Assembly: GCF_938045595.1 (NCBI RefSeq)
Contig: NZ_CALIBB010000028.1
Coordinates: forward strand, 1-32,019
Source: an uncultured Campylobacter sp.
Lineage (GTDB): Bacteria; Campylobacterota; Campylobacteria; Campylobacterales; Campylobacteraceae
Reading direction: 5' to 3'
DNA length: 32,019 bases
The notes below the pieces were generated by a model. The model was not told where the DNA came from and searched no databases. It worked only from the letters and a program-made list of their open reading frames with translations. How positions within the stretch are numbered: position 1 is the stretch's first letter; each line of letters starts with the position of its first letter. Position numbers and translations under genes: made by a program. Shown piece after piece: positions 15,920 through 24,224 of this stretch.

Positions 15920-16726
15920 ATGAAACTACTTTTTATAGCGGCTCTATTTTGTGCGGCGCTTTTTGCCGATAGCCTAGATCAAATCAGACAAAACGGCGTC
16001 ATTCGCATCGGAGTGCGAGATGCTCATCCGCCGCTTTGCGAGTCTAATGGCGGCAAATTTGAAGGATTTGAGATCGATCTTGCAAACGCTATTGCTAAAG
16101 AAATTTTCGGCAAAAAAGAGGGCAAAATCGAGTTCATCCCACTAAGCGTAAATGATAGAATTCCATTTTTAGAGGCAAACAAGCTTGATTTAGTTATCGG
16201 TCTATTTAGCATCACCAACGAACGAAAAAGAAAAATCGATTTCTCCCTCCCCTATCTCTCCGTAAATTTGGGCGTATTAACGCGCAAAGCCGACGCTTTT
16301 ACCGATATCGCGCAGCTTCATGATAAAAAGATCGTATTCGAAGGCGACGCGACAGTAGCCGAGAAATTTTTCAAAACCAAGGGATTTAAAAATTTAGGCC
16401 ATTGCGCTTCGGCTAAGGAATGCTACGAAATGATTCGAAATGGCGATGCGGATGGCTATATAAACGACAATCTCATCGTGCTTGCATATTCCGTCATCGA
16501 TGATACTTTAGAAGTGCCGTTTAAAAACCTAGGCCCTAGCGATTTCATCGGCATCGGCGTACAGAAAGACAATAAAGAACTACTTGATTTCGTCAATGCA
16601 GAGCTCATTAAACTAAGCAAAGAGGGCTTTTTCAAAAAGGCCTACGAGCAGAGTTTTGATCCATTTTATCGCGGTACAGCGGATAAGAAATATTTTCTGC
16701 TAGATGGAATTTATAATATGCTCTAA
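15920..16726 (+). CDS. Amino-acid-binding periplasmic protein (SBP family 3), copy 2
   Basis: The 268-residue paralogue of the preceding gene starts 94 bases after it, with AAGGACAT before the ATG and a signal peptide cut after ALFA (16). It keeps the core (IGVRDAHPPLC, EGFEIDLANAIAKEIF, FIPLSVNDRIPF) and the carboxylate arginine (Arg102), but the pocket strand reads IGLFSITNER (93-102) where copies 1 and 3 read IATITIT or VATITIT. That difference faces the ligand in relatives, so this copy may bind something else. The CX5C pair is Cys162/Cys168. The C-terminal tail KKYFLLDGIY is shared with the other copies. No membrane transport partner is present in the window. Confidence 0.92.
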   Translation: MKLLFIAALFCAALFADSLDQIRQNGVIRIGVRDAHPPLCESNGGKFEGFEIDLANAIAKEIFGKKEGKIEFIPLSVNDRIPFLEANKLDLVIGLFSITNERKRKIDFSLPYLSVNLGVLTRKADAFTDIAQLHDKKIVFEGDATVAEKFFKTKGFKNLGHCASAKECYEMIRNGDADGYINDNLIVLAYSVIDDTLEVPFKNLGPSDFIGIGVQKDNKELLDFVNAELIKLSKEGFFKKAYEQSFDPFYRGTADKKYFLLDGIYNML

Positions 16727-16827
16727 GAGCTTGCTTTAAATTTATAAGTCCGGCTTTTAGAATTTTAATAAATAAAATTTCCCGCTTCGTTTGAAGGCGG
16801 AAAAGAGATTAAATTTAAGGATTTGCC

Positions 16828-17631
16828 ATGAAATTGCTTCTTGCAATGTTGCTACCATTTATCGTTGCTTTTGCCGATAGTCTGGAACAGATCAGATCAA
16901 AAGGCGTCGTTCGCATCGGCGTTTACGACGGACAGCCTCCTTTTAGTGAGCTAAACGATGGAACTTTCGAGGGCTTTGAAGTTACGATGGCACAGGCCAT
17001 AGCAAATGATCTTTTCGGCGAAAAAGGCGGCAGAATCGAGCTTGTACCGATGAAGGTCGAGGATAGAATTCCAGCTTTAGTAAACAACCGCGTAGATATC
17101 GTCATCGCTACGATTACCATTACGCCTGAACGCGCGCAGCAGATCGATTTTTCAACACCGTATTTTTCGGTAAATCTTGGAGTTTTAACCCGCAAGGCCG
17201 ATAGAATAAAATCCTTAGCCGATCTGCGAGAGAAGAGAATTTTACTCGAAAGCGGCGGTACGGGCGAGGCATTTTTTAAACAAGAAGGTTTTGGAAATTT
17301 TACATTTTGTAAGATCGCCAGAGAGTGCTACCGCATGCTAAAAGACGGCGACGTGGACGCCTACGCGACCGATAATCTAATCGCAATGGCATATCCGGTA
17401 GTCGATAGCGAGGTAGAAGTGCCGCTTAAAACTCTAGGCAAGCCCGATTTCATGGGTATTGGCGTTCAGAAAGGCAATAAAGAGCTACTGGATTTCGTCA
17501 ATGCAGAGCTTATAAAGCTAAGCAAAGAAGGCTTTTTTGAAAAGGCATACGAGGGAACTTTTAATCCATTTTATCACGGCGCTGCGGATAAAAGATATTT
17601 CTTGCTAGATGGAATTTACAGCTTCTTGTAG
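16828..17631 (+). CDS. Amino-acid-binding periplasmic protein (SBP family 3), copy 3
   Basis: The third tandem paralogue (267 residues) starts 101 bases after copy 2, with AAGGATTT before the ATG and a signal peptide cut after VAFA (16). The core reads IGVYDGQPPFSELND, EGFEVTMAQAIANDLF, VPMKVEDRIPALVNN and ATITITPERAQQIDFS, with Arg102 as the carboxylate ligand. Cys161 and Cys167 conserve the CX5C pair. Its C-terminal 65 residues are almost identical to those of copy 2 (NKELLDFVNAELIKLSKEGF in both), more so than the N-terminal halves. That suggests recent duplication or gene conversion at that end. No transport partner is adjacent. Confidence 0.92.
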   Translation: MKLLLAMLLPFIVAFADSLEQIRSKGVVRIGVYDGQPPFSELNDGTFEGFEVTMAQAIANDLFGEKGGRIELVPMKVEDRIPALVNNRVDIVIATITITPERAQQIDFSTPYFSVNLGVLTRKADRIKSLADLREKRILLESGGTGEAFFKQEGFGNFTFCKIARECYRMLKDGDVDAYATDNLIAMAYPVVDSEVEVPLKTLGKPDFMGIGVQKGNKELLDFVNAELIKLSKEGFFEKAYEGTFNPFYHGAADKRYFLLDGIYSFL

Positions 17632-18070
17632 GATTTGCGGCTCATTTTAAAATTTATCACGCAAGATTTATCGCGTAAATTCTATCTCCTGCTCGCTATA
17701 CTTTAGCTCTTGCAGCAGGGATCACGTAAAATTTTAGCGCGCAATCTTACTCGTTTAAATTTTTCAAAAAAGCTTTTTCGCGGGCGAAACGGCATTTATA
17801 TAAAATTCCGCTCGTTTAAAATTTATCCTGCATAAATTTTACCGCAGCTTGAATTGCCAGAATTAACTTAGCTCAGATTTTTATTATTTCAAATTTTACT
17901 AAAGATCCTCTTGCTGGGATTTTTTCACCACTTACAATCCGCTCAAAATGCCCCCTAAAAAAGGGTTAAATTTTGCAGTCAAGAATTTATTCTGCACAAA
18001 GAGTAAATTTTTACTACTTGAAATTACAAACGCAGCCCCCTCTGTCAAAAACCGATCAGTGATTTTCATA
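17632..18070. other. Non-coding gap before the autotransporter
   Basis: The gap is AT-rich with many AAATTT/AAAATTT runs. I found no gene, tRNA or clear terminator. A small palindrome AGTAAATTTTTACT lies near 18002. The promoter of the next gene lies at the right end. Confidence 0.4.
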
Positions 18071-18099
18071 TTGCAAACTGATCTATTTTTATGTATAAT
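18071..18099 (+). promoter_or_regulatory. Sigma-70 promoter of the autotransporter gene
   Basis: TTGCAA (18071-18076) is followed after 17 bases by TATAAT (18094-18099), which matches consensus exactly in the -10. The box is 32 bases ahead of the start codon. The spacer is T-rich at its end. Confidence 0.7.
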
Positions 18100-18131
18100 C
18101 GCAAACTTTATGAATTTTAAAGGATCAATAT

Positions 18132-21100
18132 ATGAAAAAATCCATCTGCTCCTCTATGCTTAGCCTCGCAGCGGTGCTCGCACTAGCACCCGCACAAGCG
18201 CTTTGCAATGCAGATTCTAATCCGCCGCTTATCCATACCCATAATAACCTCTATTCGGCTGGATTTAGCGGCAATACTAGCGGCAGCGGAAGCACCAGCC
18301 CAAATGGCAATATTACGACGATTACGGGCGTTGCAAGTGGCGGGACGGATTATTCTGGCAGCGTGATTTACGGCGGAGGAAGCGGCGATGGGATCGCTGG
18401 CTTTACTGAGTTAAACTCCGCCTCCAACAATAGACTTACGATTAGAGGCGCAAACGCTTACGTGGGTATCGCAATAGGTGCTGAGGCCAAGGGTGTATCG
18501 GATAATTACGTGAGCTTAGAAAATGGCTCTAAGGTAAATTTGGTCGTGGGCGGACAAGGCATAGCGGCGTCTAAAACGGGCAACGAAGGCGAAGCGACGC
18601 GAAATCAGGTTTTTGTAAAATACGGCGCCGAAATTACGGGAAATGCCGATAACTTCGGCGGTAGCTCAAATAGACATTACAATATCATCGGCGGCAGAAG
18701 TGGAGCGGATAAAAAAGCCTCCTCCAACGCCGTAACGATCGACGGAGGCACTATCGGCAACGGCTCCGTTACGAATGTAATCGTGGGCGGTATAGTAAGC
18801 GGCGGCGGTGATGCCGTATCAAATAGAATAACTATCAAAGGCGGTACGTTTAGAGGGAACTTCGATATATTCGGCGCTCAATCCTCCGCGGGAAAAAGTA
18901 GCTACAATAGCGTCAATATAACGGTGCCTTATTATGGCAGCACAAATACTATCACTCTAAACGGAAACGGTAGAATTTGGGGCGCAGCGGGCGGAAGCGG
19001 AAATTCCACCGCAAACTCCGTCACTATAAATGCAAGACTAAAAGCGCAAAATTACCAAGTAGTAGGCGGCCAAGCAAATAGCGCTAGCGTAATGAGTGCA
19101 AATCGCGTAGAGATCAATAACGACGATGCAATCGTAGGCAGCGTCACAGGCTCTTTGGGCGGCGCCTCGAGCTCGCGAAGCGTAGTTGATCTTTACAAAG
19201 GTACCGTAAAGGGTGATGTCGCGGCAGCGAACGGCATCGCTGGCGAAGCGGACGGTGATAGAGTTACTCTAGGAGCATCAGACTCCAACAAAGGCGTACA
19301 CATCGGAGGCAATGTCTATGGCGCACGTGCAGGAAGTGTCAAAAACGCAGTCGTTTATATCAATAAAGAAAGAACGACGATAGCAGGAGACGTTTATGCA
19401 GGCTACGCTACAAGCGGCAGCGTCGAGAATAGCAACGTAAATTTTAGAGGCGGCACTATAAGCGGTACAATCTACGGCAGCAATAAGCCTACGGATAAAA
19501 CTAATACCTTGCATATCGAAAATTGGGTCGGCGGCGGCATTAAAAAAGCCAAGGATATTAAAAATTTCGGCTCTATAAATTTTCATGATCTATATTCCAC
19601 TACCCAAGCCGATGCGCCTCTTACTCTAACCACTAGCGGCAATACAAATTTAAACGGCACAAAGATAGAGGGTATAAAATCAGATCTTGGCGAAGGAAAG
19701 TACTATCTGATACATAATTCAGGCGGCGGCACGATCACTAGAGCCGCGCAAACCGTGCAAGATAATCAAATTTATACGATTACCGACAAAGACCACTATC
19801 AAATCACCGGCACTACGATCGAGGTCGAAAACAATAAGAATTTAATCATACAAAAAGGCACTCTAACTCGCTCTTGGATAGACCCCAACTTCGATCAAAG
19901 CGAGCTAATGCAAAATCAAAATTCTAACAAAGCTGCGGGCGCCACTGAGCTATTCGGTAATAAAGGCAACACCGTAATCGTAAAAGATGGTGCAGGCAAT
20001 CTAGGCGGCAAAAATATAAGCTCGGGCAGAGACGATGCTACCGACGGAAGCAATAGCATCCACGATAACCACACTAAGATTAGAGGCGGAAGCAGCATAG
20101 GCGAGATCGACGGCGGGTACTCAAATTCCGCTACCCCGCAAGAAATTTATAATAACCACGTAACTTTCGAAGCAAGCGGAATAGACGTGGGGTATGTAAA
20201 TGCGGGCATCACTCATAGCAGTAGCGGCGGCGGAAACATCCACGATAATAGCGTAACTACGAATGCTACGATAATCCGCAATAGCATTTACGGCGGCAAT
20301 ACTAGCAACGGAGAAGCCAAATCCAATATCGTAACTATAAACAACGGCAGCGTAGGAGCAATGGCGGTAGGCGGTAAGGGAAACAGCGCGATTTCCAACA
20401 CTATCACTCTCAACTCGGTAAACGTAGGCGGAAGCGTATACGGCGGAAAGGCTAGCGGCACCGCCTCCTCCAACACTGTAAATTTAAACGGCAACACGCA
20501 AGTTGCTGGCAACGTCTACGCAGCGGAAGCCACTAGCGGCAGCAACAACGTAGTAAATTTCAGAAGCGGCAGCGTAGCAGGCACGATATACGGCGTATCT
20601 AGCGCAAACGCTAGCAATTCGGGCAACAGCTTAAATATCCTATCTTCAAACTCAGGCAATGGCCTAAATGCAGGGAATTTTGCAAATTTCAATAAATTGG
20701 AATTCAACTTAGCCTCCCTTAGCGAGATTGAAAATGATGCTTCATCAAGTACCAAAAGAGCTTTAAGCTTGACGGGTTCTGGCAATACTGATCTAAGCGG
20801 TACCGATATATTTGTGAATTCCGCAAGCGAATTTAACGCTTTAAACAATGCAAGCTATCCAGATGGCGATAATAAGAAATACACACTTGCCTATAAAAGC
20901 GGAGGCGGTAAATTTACCGGATATGATCCGCGCTTTAAAGACAAGGGCTACGTAACTCAGCTAAATAAAAACTATGTCATAAAAGATGCCAATACCTTTA
21001 GCAGAAACATAGGCGGTATGCATATAAGCGAGGATGAGCGGGAGCTTTATATCCAAAAGCTTATTAAAACTAACGAGAGCATAAATGGGGATTTCGATGC

Positions 21101-22610
21101 GGATGAGCTGCAGAAGTATCTAGGTGCTGGCGGTCTTAACGGAAATAACATAAATATAGGCAAAGCGGGGGAGGATAAGAATTTTAACGGTAGAAATATC
21201 CACGCAGCAGGCGCAAACAATACGTTAAATTTTATCAGCGGTCATAATGTAGGCGTAATAAGCGCAAGCGGTAGCGGTAACACCCTTAACATAGGAGCTA
21301 GCAATAGCTCTCCTGCGGCAGTAAATTCCTTAAGCGCTAAAAATATTAGCGGTTTTGACAGGCTAAACTTCTTTCTTCCTAACTCTATTAGAGCAGGCGA
21401 TAGCGTACTTACCCTAAGCGACCCTACTGCCAATACCGATCTAAGCAACGTAAGCAATATCACGGCTTATATAAGCGGAGTAAGCGGCCCGTTAAGTCCA
21501 AGCAGCGAGATTCATCTAATCAATAAGCAAGGAAGCGGCAGCCTTATAGCTCCTAACGCAGCCAATATGCATGCAACGCTAAATGTAGGGGTAAGTCTAA
21601 GCTATAACCCTAAAATTTATCAAAGCGGCAATTATCTAAATTTAGGATTTGATGCTTCCTCGGCTCCTACTCCTAGCGCGCGCGTAAGCTCTAATACCAA
21701 ATCCTTCGCCGAAACCCGTGCCGCAAGCTTAGCTAGCCTAAAGAGCGGAAGCGAGTTAATCACCAACTACCTAGATAAGCTAATACCGGATGGGCATTTA
21801 GAGCTATTTCCTTTTGCTATAAGCGAAGCTTATGATCTAAGGTACGAGACGGGCTCACACGTAAATTCCAAAGGTTATGGCGTAGCAGCAGGACTTGCTA
21901 GCTTAACTGAGAATTTCGCAGGAGATATCTTAAGCGGAGTATTCGTTGAATATGGAAAAGCCAACTACGATAGCTACTTAGATAGCGGTCTACATGCAGA
22001 CGGAGATAGCGAGTATATAGGCGGAGGCTTGATGCTAAAGCAAAACTTTACTAGCGGCACCTACCTTGATGCAAGCTTTCACGTAGGTAAGATAAGCAGC
22101 GACTACAATAGTAACGACTGGACCTATGCCATAGCTCCTGGAGTATTAGCTCATAATGAGAAGTTTGATATCAGCTCAACCTATATGGCTACTCATATAG
22201 GAATAGGTCAGATCTTTGATCTAAGCCAAAGTAACAAGCTAGACGTTTATACTAAATGGCTATATGCTTACACGGATGATGCAGATGCCTCTATAAGCTC
22301 GGGCGAGAGATATCACTTTGATAGCGTTACATCTAATAGGCTAAGAGCAGGTCTTAGAGATACTATAAATCTAAAAGACGAGCATAACCTATACTTTGGA
22401 GGCGCATACGAGTATGAGTTTAGCGGAGATGCTAAAGCATCTACTATGGGACTTGACGCTCCTAAGCCTAGCCTAAAAGGCTCTACCGGAGTATTTGAAG
22501 CTGGCTATAAATACGATAGCAAAAACCTAATCCTTAGCCTAGGAGGCAAGGGCTACGTAGGCAAAACAAGAGGTGGTGCTATCAATGCAGGGTTTGAGAT
22601 TATGTTTTAA
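18132..22610 (+). CDS. Type Va autotransporter, 1492 residues
   Basis: AAAGGATCAATAT precedes the ATG. The N-terminus is a signal peptide with a likely cut after APAQA (24). Residues about 25-1215 form a Gly/Ser/Asn/Thr-rich passenger built of repeated short strands with Asn/Thr ladders (for example SNTVNLNGNTQVAGNVYAAE), as expected for a right-handed beta-helix displayed outside the cell. Residues about 1215-1492 form a beta-barrel translocator of alternating aromatic strands that ends in Phe (AGFEIMF), which fits an outer-membrane barrel signature. No protease triad or known adhesin motif was recognised, so an adhesin or surface-coat role is inference. The passenger contains at least two related blocks (about 385-560 and 755-935) and a weaker third (about 1055-1180). 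It appears monocistronic, with its own promoter and terminator. Confidence 0.92.
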   Translation: MKKSICSSMLSLAAVLALAPAQALCNADSNPPLIHTHNNLYSAGFSGNTSGSGSTSPNGNITTITGVASGGTDYSGSVIYGGGSGDGIAGFTELNSASNNRLTIRGANAYVGIAIGAEAKGVSDNYVSLENGSKVNLVVGGQGIAASKTGNEGEATRNQVFVKYGAEITGNADNFGGSSNRHYNIIGGRSGADKKASSNAVTIDGGTIGNGSVTNVIVGGIVSGGGDAVSNRITIKGGTFRGNFDIFGAQSSAGKSSYNSVNITVPYYGSTNTITLNGNGRIWGAAGGSGNSTANSVTINARLKAQNYQVVGGQANSASVMSANRVEINNDDAIVGSVTGSLGGASSSRSVVDLYKGTVKGDVAAANGIAGEADGDRVTLGASDSNKGVHIGGNVYGARAGSVKNAVVYINKERTTIAGDVYAGYATSGSVENSNVNFRGGTISGTIYGSNKPTDKTNTLHIENWVGGGIKKAKDIKNFGSINFHDLYSTTQADAPLTLTTSGNTNLNGTKIEGIKSDLGEGKYYLIHNSGGGTITRAAQTVQDNQIYTITDKDHYQITGTTIEVENNKNLIIQKGTLTRSWIDPNFDQSELMQNQNSNKAAGATELFGNKGNTVIVKDGAGNLGGKNISSGRDDATDGSNSIHDNHTKIRGGSSIGEIDGGYSNSATPQEIYNNHVTFEASGIDVGYVNAGITHSSSGGGNIHDNSVTTNATIIRNSIYGGNTSNGEAKSNIVTINNGSVGAMAVGGKGNSAISNTITLNSVNVGGSVYGGKASGTASSNTVNLNGNTQVAGNVYAAEATSGSNNVVNFRSGSVAGTIYGVSSANASNSGNSLNILSSNSGNGLNAGNFANFNKLEFNLASLSEIENDASSSTKRALSLTGSGNTDLSGTDIFVNSASEFNALNNASYPDGDNKKYTLAYKSGGGKFTGYDPRFKDKGYVTQLNKNYVIKDANTFSRNIGGMHISEDERELYIQKLIKTNESINGDFDADELQKYLGAGGLNGNNINIGKAGEDKNFNGRNIHAAGANNTLNFISGHNVGVISASGSGNTLNIGASNSSPAAVNSLSAKNISGFDRLNFFLPNSIRAGDSVLTLSDPTANTDLSNVSNITAYISGVSGPLSPSSEIHLINKQGSGSLIAPNAANMHATLNVGVSLSYNPKIYQSGNYLNLGFDASSAPTPSARVSSNTKSFAETRAASLASLKSGSELITNYLDKLIPDGHLELFPFAISEAYDLRYETGSHVNSKGYGVAAGLASLTENFAGDILSGVFVEYGKANYDSYLDSGLHADGDSEYIGGGLMLKQNFTSGTYLDASFHVGKISSDYNSNDWTYAIAPGVLAHNEKFDISSTYMATHIGIGQIFDLSQSNKLDVYTKWLYAYTDDADASISSGERYHFDSVTSNRLRAGLRDTINLKDEHNLYFGGAYEYEFSGDAKASTMGLDAPKPSLKGSTGVFEAGYKYDSKNLILSLGGKGYVGKTRGGAINAGFEIMF

Positions 22611-22676
22611 ATTTAAGAGATGCGTAAGCTCTAGCTCACACATCTATAAAATCAAATCCTATACTTAAAATTTCAG

Positions 22677-22702
22677 GGGCGATAGATTTCTCGCCCTTTT
22701 TT
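22677..22702 (+). terminator. Rho-independent terminator of the autotransporter gene
   Basis: GGGCGA (22677-22682) and TCGCCC (22691-22696) pair perfectly around an 8-base loop and are followed at once by six T residues. It lies 67 bases past the stop codon. Confidence 0.85.
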
Positions 22703-23195
22703 AAATTTAGATGCTATGCACTAGATAAATTTCATAGCTTCGCTCTTATGCAGATAGTTATTTTAATTAAATGCGCCGTATCCGCTCGTAAAAAATTTTA
22801 CCGCAAGTGGCGCAAGATAATTTATTGAATTCTACAAATTTAAAAATTCCTCAATACGAAATTTCAGATCAAAATTTACGGCAAAATTTCACGGTGAGAG
22901 TGCAATCAAATGAGCGAAAGCGGAGCCTTGCGAGTGAATGCCGAATCTCGCTAGCAAGAGTAGAATTTTATGAGTATACACAACTATTTAGCAAGCCATC
23001 CATAGCAATGTTAAATACAATGAAATTTAAAAACCGGAGCATAAATAATTAAAAAATTTTAGAATTTTACTTATGAATTAACGGTTCATGAAATTTCGAT
23101 TTCAAAATTCCATTTCACGCAATCTTAGCAAAAATTCTAATTGCAAACACCTTAGACATTTTACGCACCGTATTTAGTGATAAATTATATGCCCC
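22703..23195. other. Non-coding gap between autotransporter and metI relic
   Basis: The sequence is AT-rich. An 81-codon frame at 22807-23052 has no ATG with a ribosome binding site and its composition is not protein-like, so I do not call it. I see no repeat or RNA gene here. Confidence 0.45.
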
Positions 23196-23606
23196 CTACT
23201 TTTTCGTGATTTTATAGAGTAAATTTCCAATGCTTTGTATGATCTGCACAAGCACGATCAGAATCACGACGGTGTATGCCATTATATCGGGGCGGAAGCG
23301 CTGAAAACCATAGCGGATCGCCACGTCGCCAAGCCCGCCGCCGCCGACAGTGCCCGCCATCGCCGTAAATCCAATGATGACGATGAGCGTCAGAGTAATC
23401 GCGCCGATGATGCTAGGCAGCGCCTCGACGAACATTACGCGGAAGATGATCTGCGTCTTGCTTGCGCCGAAGCTCTTCGCCGCCTCGATCACGCCGCTAT
23501 CTACCTCCAGCAGAGCGCTTTCGATGAGCCGCGCGATAAAGGGTGCCGAGCCGATAGTAAGCGACACGATCGCCGCGGTGGTGCCGATGCTCGTGCCGAC
23601 AAGAAG
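23196..23606 (-). pseudogene. metI: 5'-truncated methionine ABC transporter permease
   Basis: The open frame (stop at 23196) gives VGTSIGTTAAIVSLTIGSAP followed by the ABC permease EAA loop EAAKSFGASKTQIIFRVMF and the MetI-type GGGGLGDVAIRYGFQRFRPD tail. This matches the last two thirds of MetI, the inner-membrane channel of D/L-methionine uptake. Homology begins abruptly near 23606. The preceding codons (SEISYRQIAKLL) are not MetI, and an in-frame stop lies at 23639-23637, so the first 90 or so residues with their membrane helices are missing. No metN or metQ gene is present. A GTG at 23567 could start a shorter protein, but it would lack the N-terminal helices. Most likely a dead remnant. 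Confidence 0.75.
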
Positions 23607-23666
23607 CTTTGCAATTTGGCGATACGAAATTTCAGATTAAAATTTGCTTACATTCGAACTTAAAAT

Positions 23667-23704
23667 TTTAAGAAACCGAGCAATTTAAATTTAGATTTCT
23701 TAAA
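23667..23704 (-). terminator. Weak hairpin after the ftsZ operon
   Basis: TTTAAGAAA (23667-23675) pairs with TTTCTTAAA (23696-23704). On the minus strand the stem ends in ATTTTAAG. It lies just past the stop of the last gene of the ftsA-ftsZ operon. The stem is AT-only apart from one pair, so this is tentative. Confidence 0.3.
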
Positions 23705-23711
23705 TTTAATA

Positions 23712-24224
23712 TTATAAAATTTTAGCCTTTGCGGTTACGGATTTTATTTTAAGCTCATACACTTTCGTGCGTTTTAGGGATGCTTTGGAGGCGAATTCTA
23801 CGCGCGACATGTAGTTTGGGGTGTATTTTTCGCAAAGTATCCGCAGGGCGTAAATTTTACGCTCGTCGTCTTCTACTTCGTTTGCTTCACAAACGGCGAT
23901 CGCGCTGCGGTATTCCGTCGTATAAACTCTAGAGCCTAAAGCGGCAGCGTCGTTTGCGATAGATCGGTATTCTTCATCGCTTGGGGTAGGAACGCGGTTG
24001 TAGCTAACAAAAACCGCCGTTACCGCGCGTCCGTTTTGAAAGAGTTTCGCCTTTGTGCCAGCGGGCGCGCCGTGGATGTAAATAACGTCTGCATCGCGTA
24101 CAGGCGAGATAGGCACGCTAAAAATTTCGCCGCTCTCGTCTATGCAGCTAAGCGTAGCATATTCGCTCTCGTCGATGATTTTTAACGCCTCATCTTCGCT
24201 TAGCTGCCTATCTCGTCTGCGCAT
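23712..24224 (-). CDS. NimA-like FMN-binding pyridoxamine-phosphate-oxidase family protein
   Basis: The 170-residue protein begins MRRRDRQLSEDEALKIIDES, followed by EYATLSCIDESGEIFSVPIS, a split-barrel FMN-binding pattern, and then VIYIHGAPAGTKAKLFQNGR and AVTAVFVSYN. This is the flavin-binding family that includes the nitroimidazole resistance protein NimA and related oxidoreductases; a small-molecule reductase role is plausible but unproven. Its ATG (24224) directly follows the ftsZ stop (24225-24227), with no good ribosome binding site of its own. Its translation is therefore probably coupled to ftsZ. It has no obvious division function. Confidence 0.85.
   Translation of the reverse strand: MRRRDRQLSEDEALKIIDESEYATLSCIDESGEIFSVPISPVRDADVIYIHGAPAGTKAKLFQNGRAVTAVFVSYNRVPTPSDEEYRSIANDAAALGSRVYTTEYRSAIAVCEANEVEDDERKIYALRILCEKYTPNYMSRVEFASKASLKRTKVYELKIKSVTAKAKIL

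Noticed and set aside
16780..16810. Terminator between receptor copies 2 and 3
   Set aside because: A short bulged hairpin (CCGCTTC...GAAGGCGG) is present but is followed by AAAAGAG on the plus strand, not a T-run.
18132..18210. Lipoprotein signal on the autotransporter (Cys25)
   Set aside because: The residues before the cysteine (QAL) do not form a lipobox; cleavage after AQA by signal peptidase I fits better.
22807..23052. 81-codon plus-strand frame after the autotransporter
   Set aside because: No ATG with a ribosome binding site and no recognisable domain; AAATTT runs alone keep the frame open.
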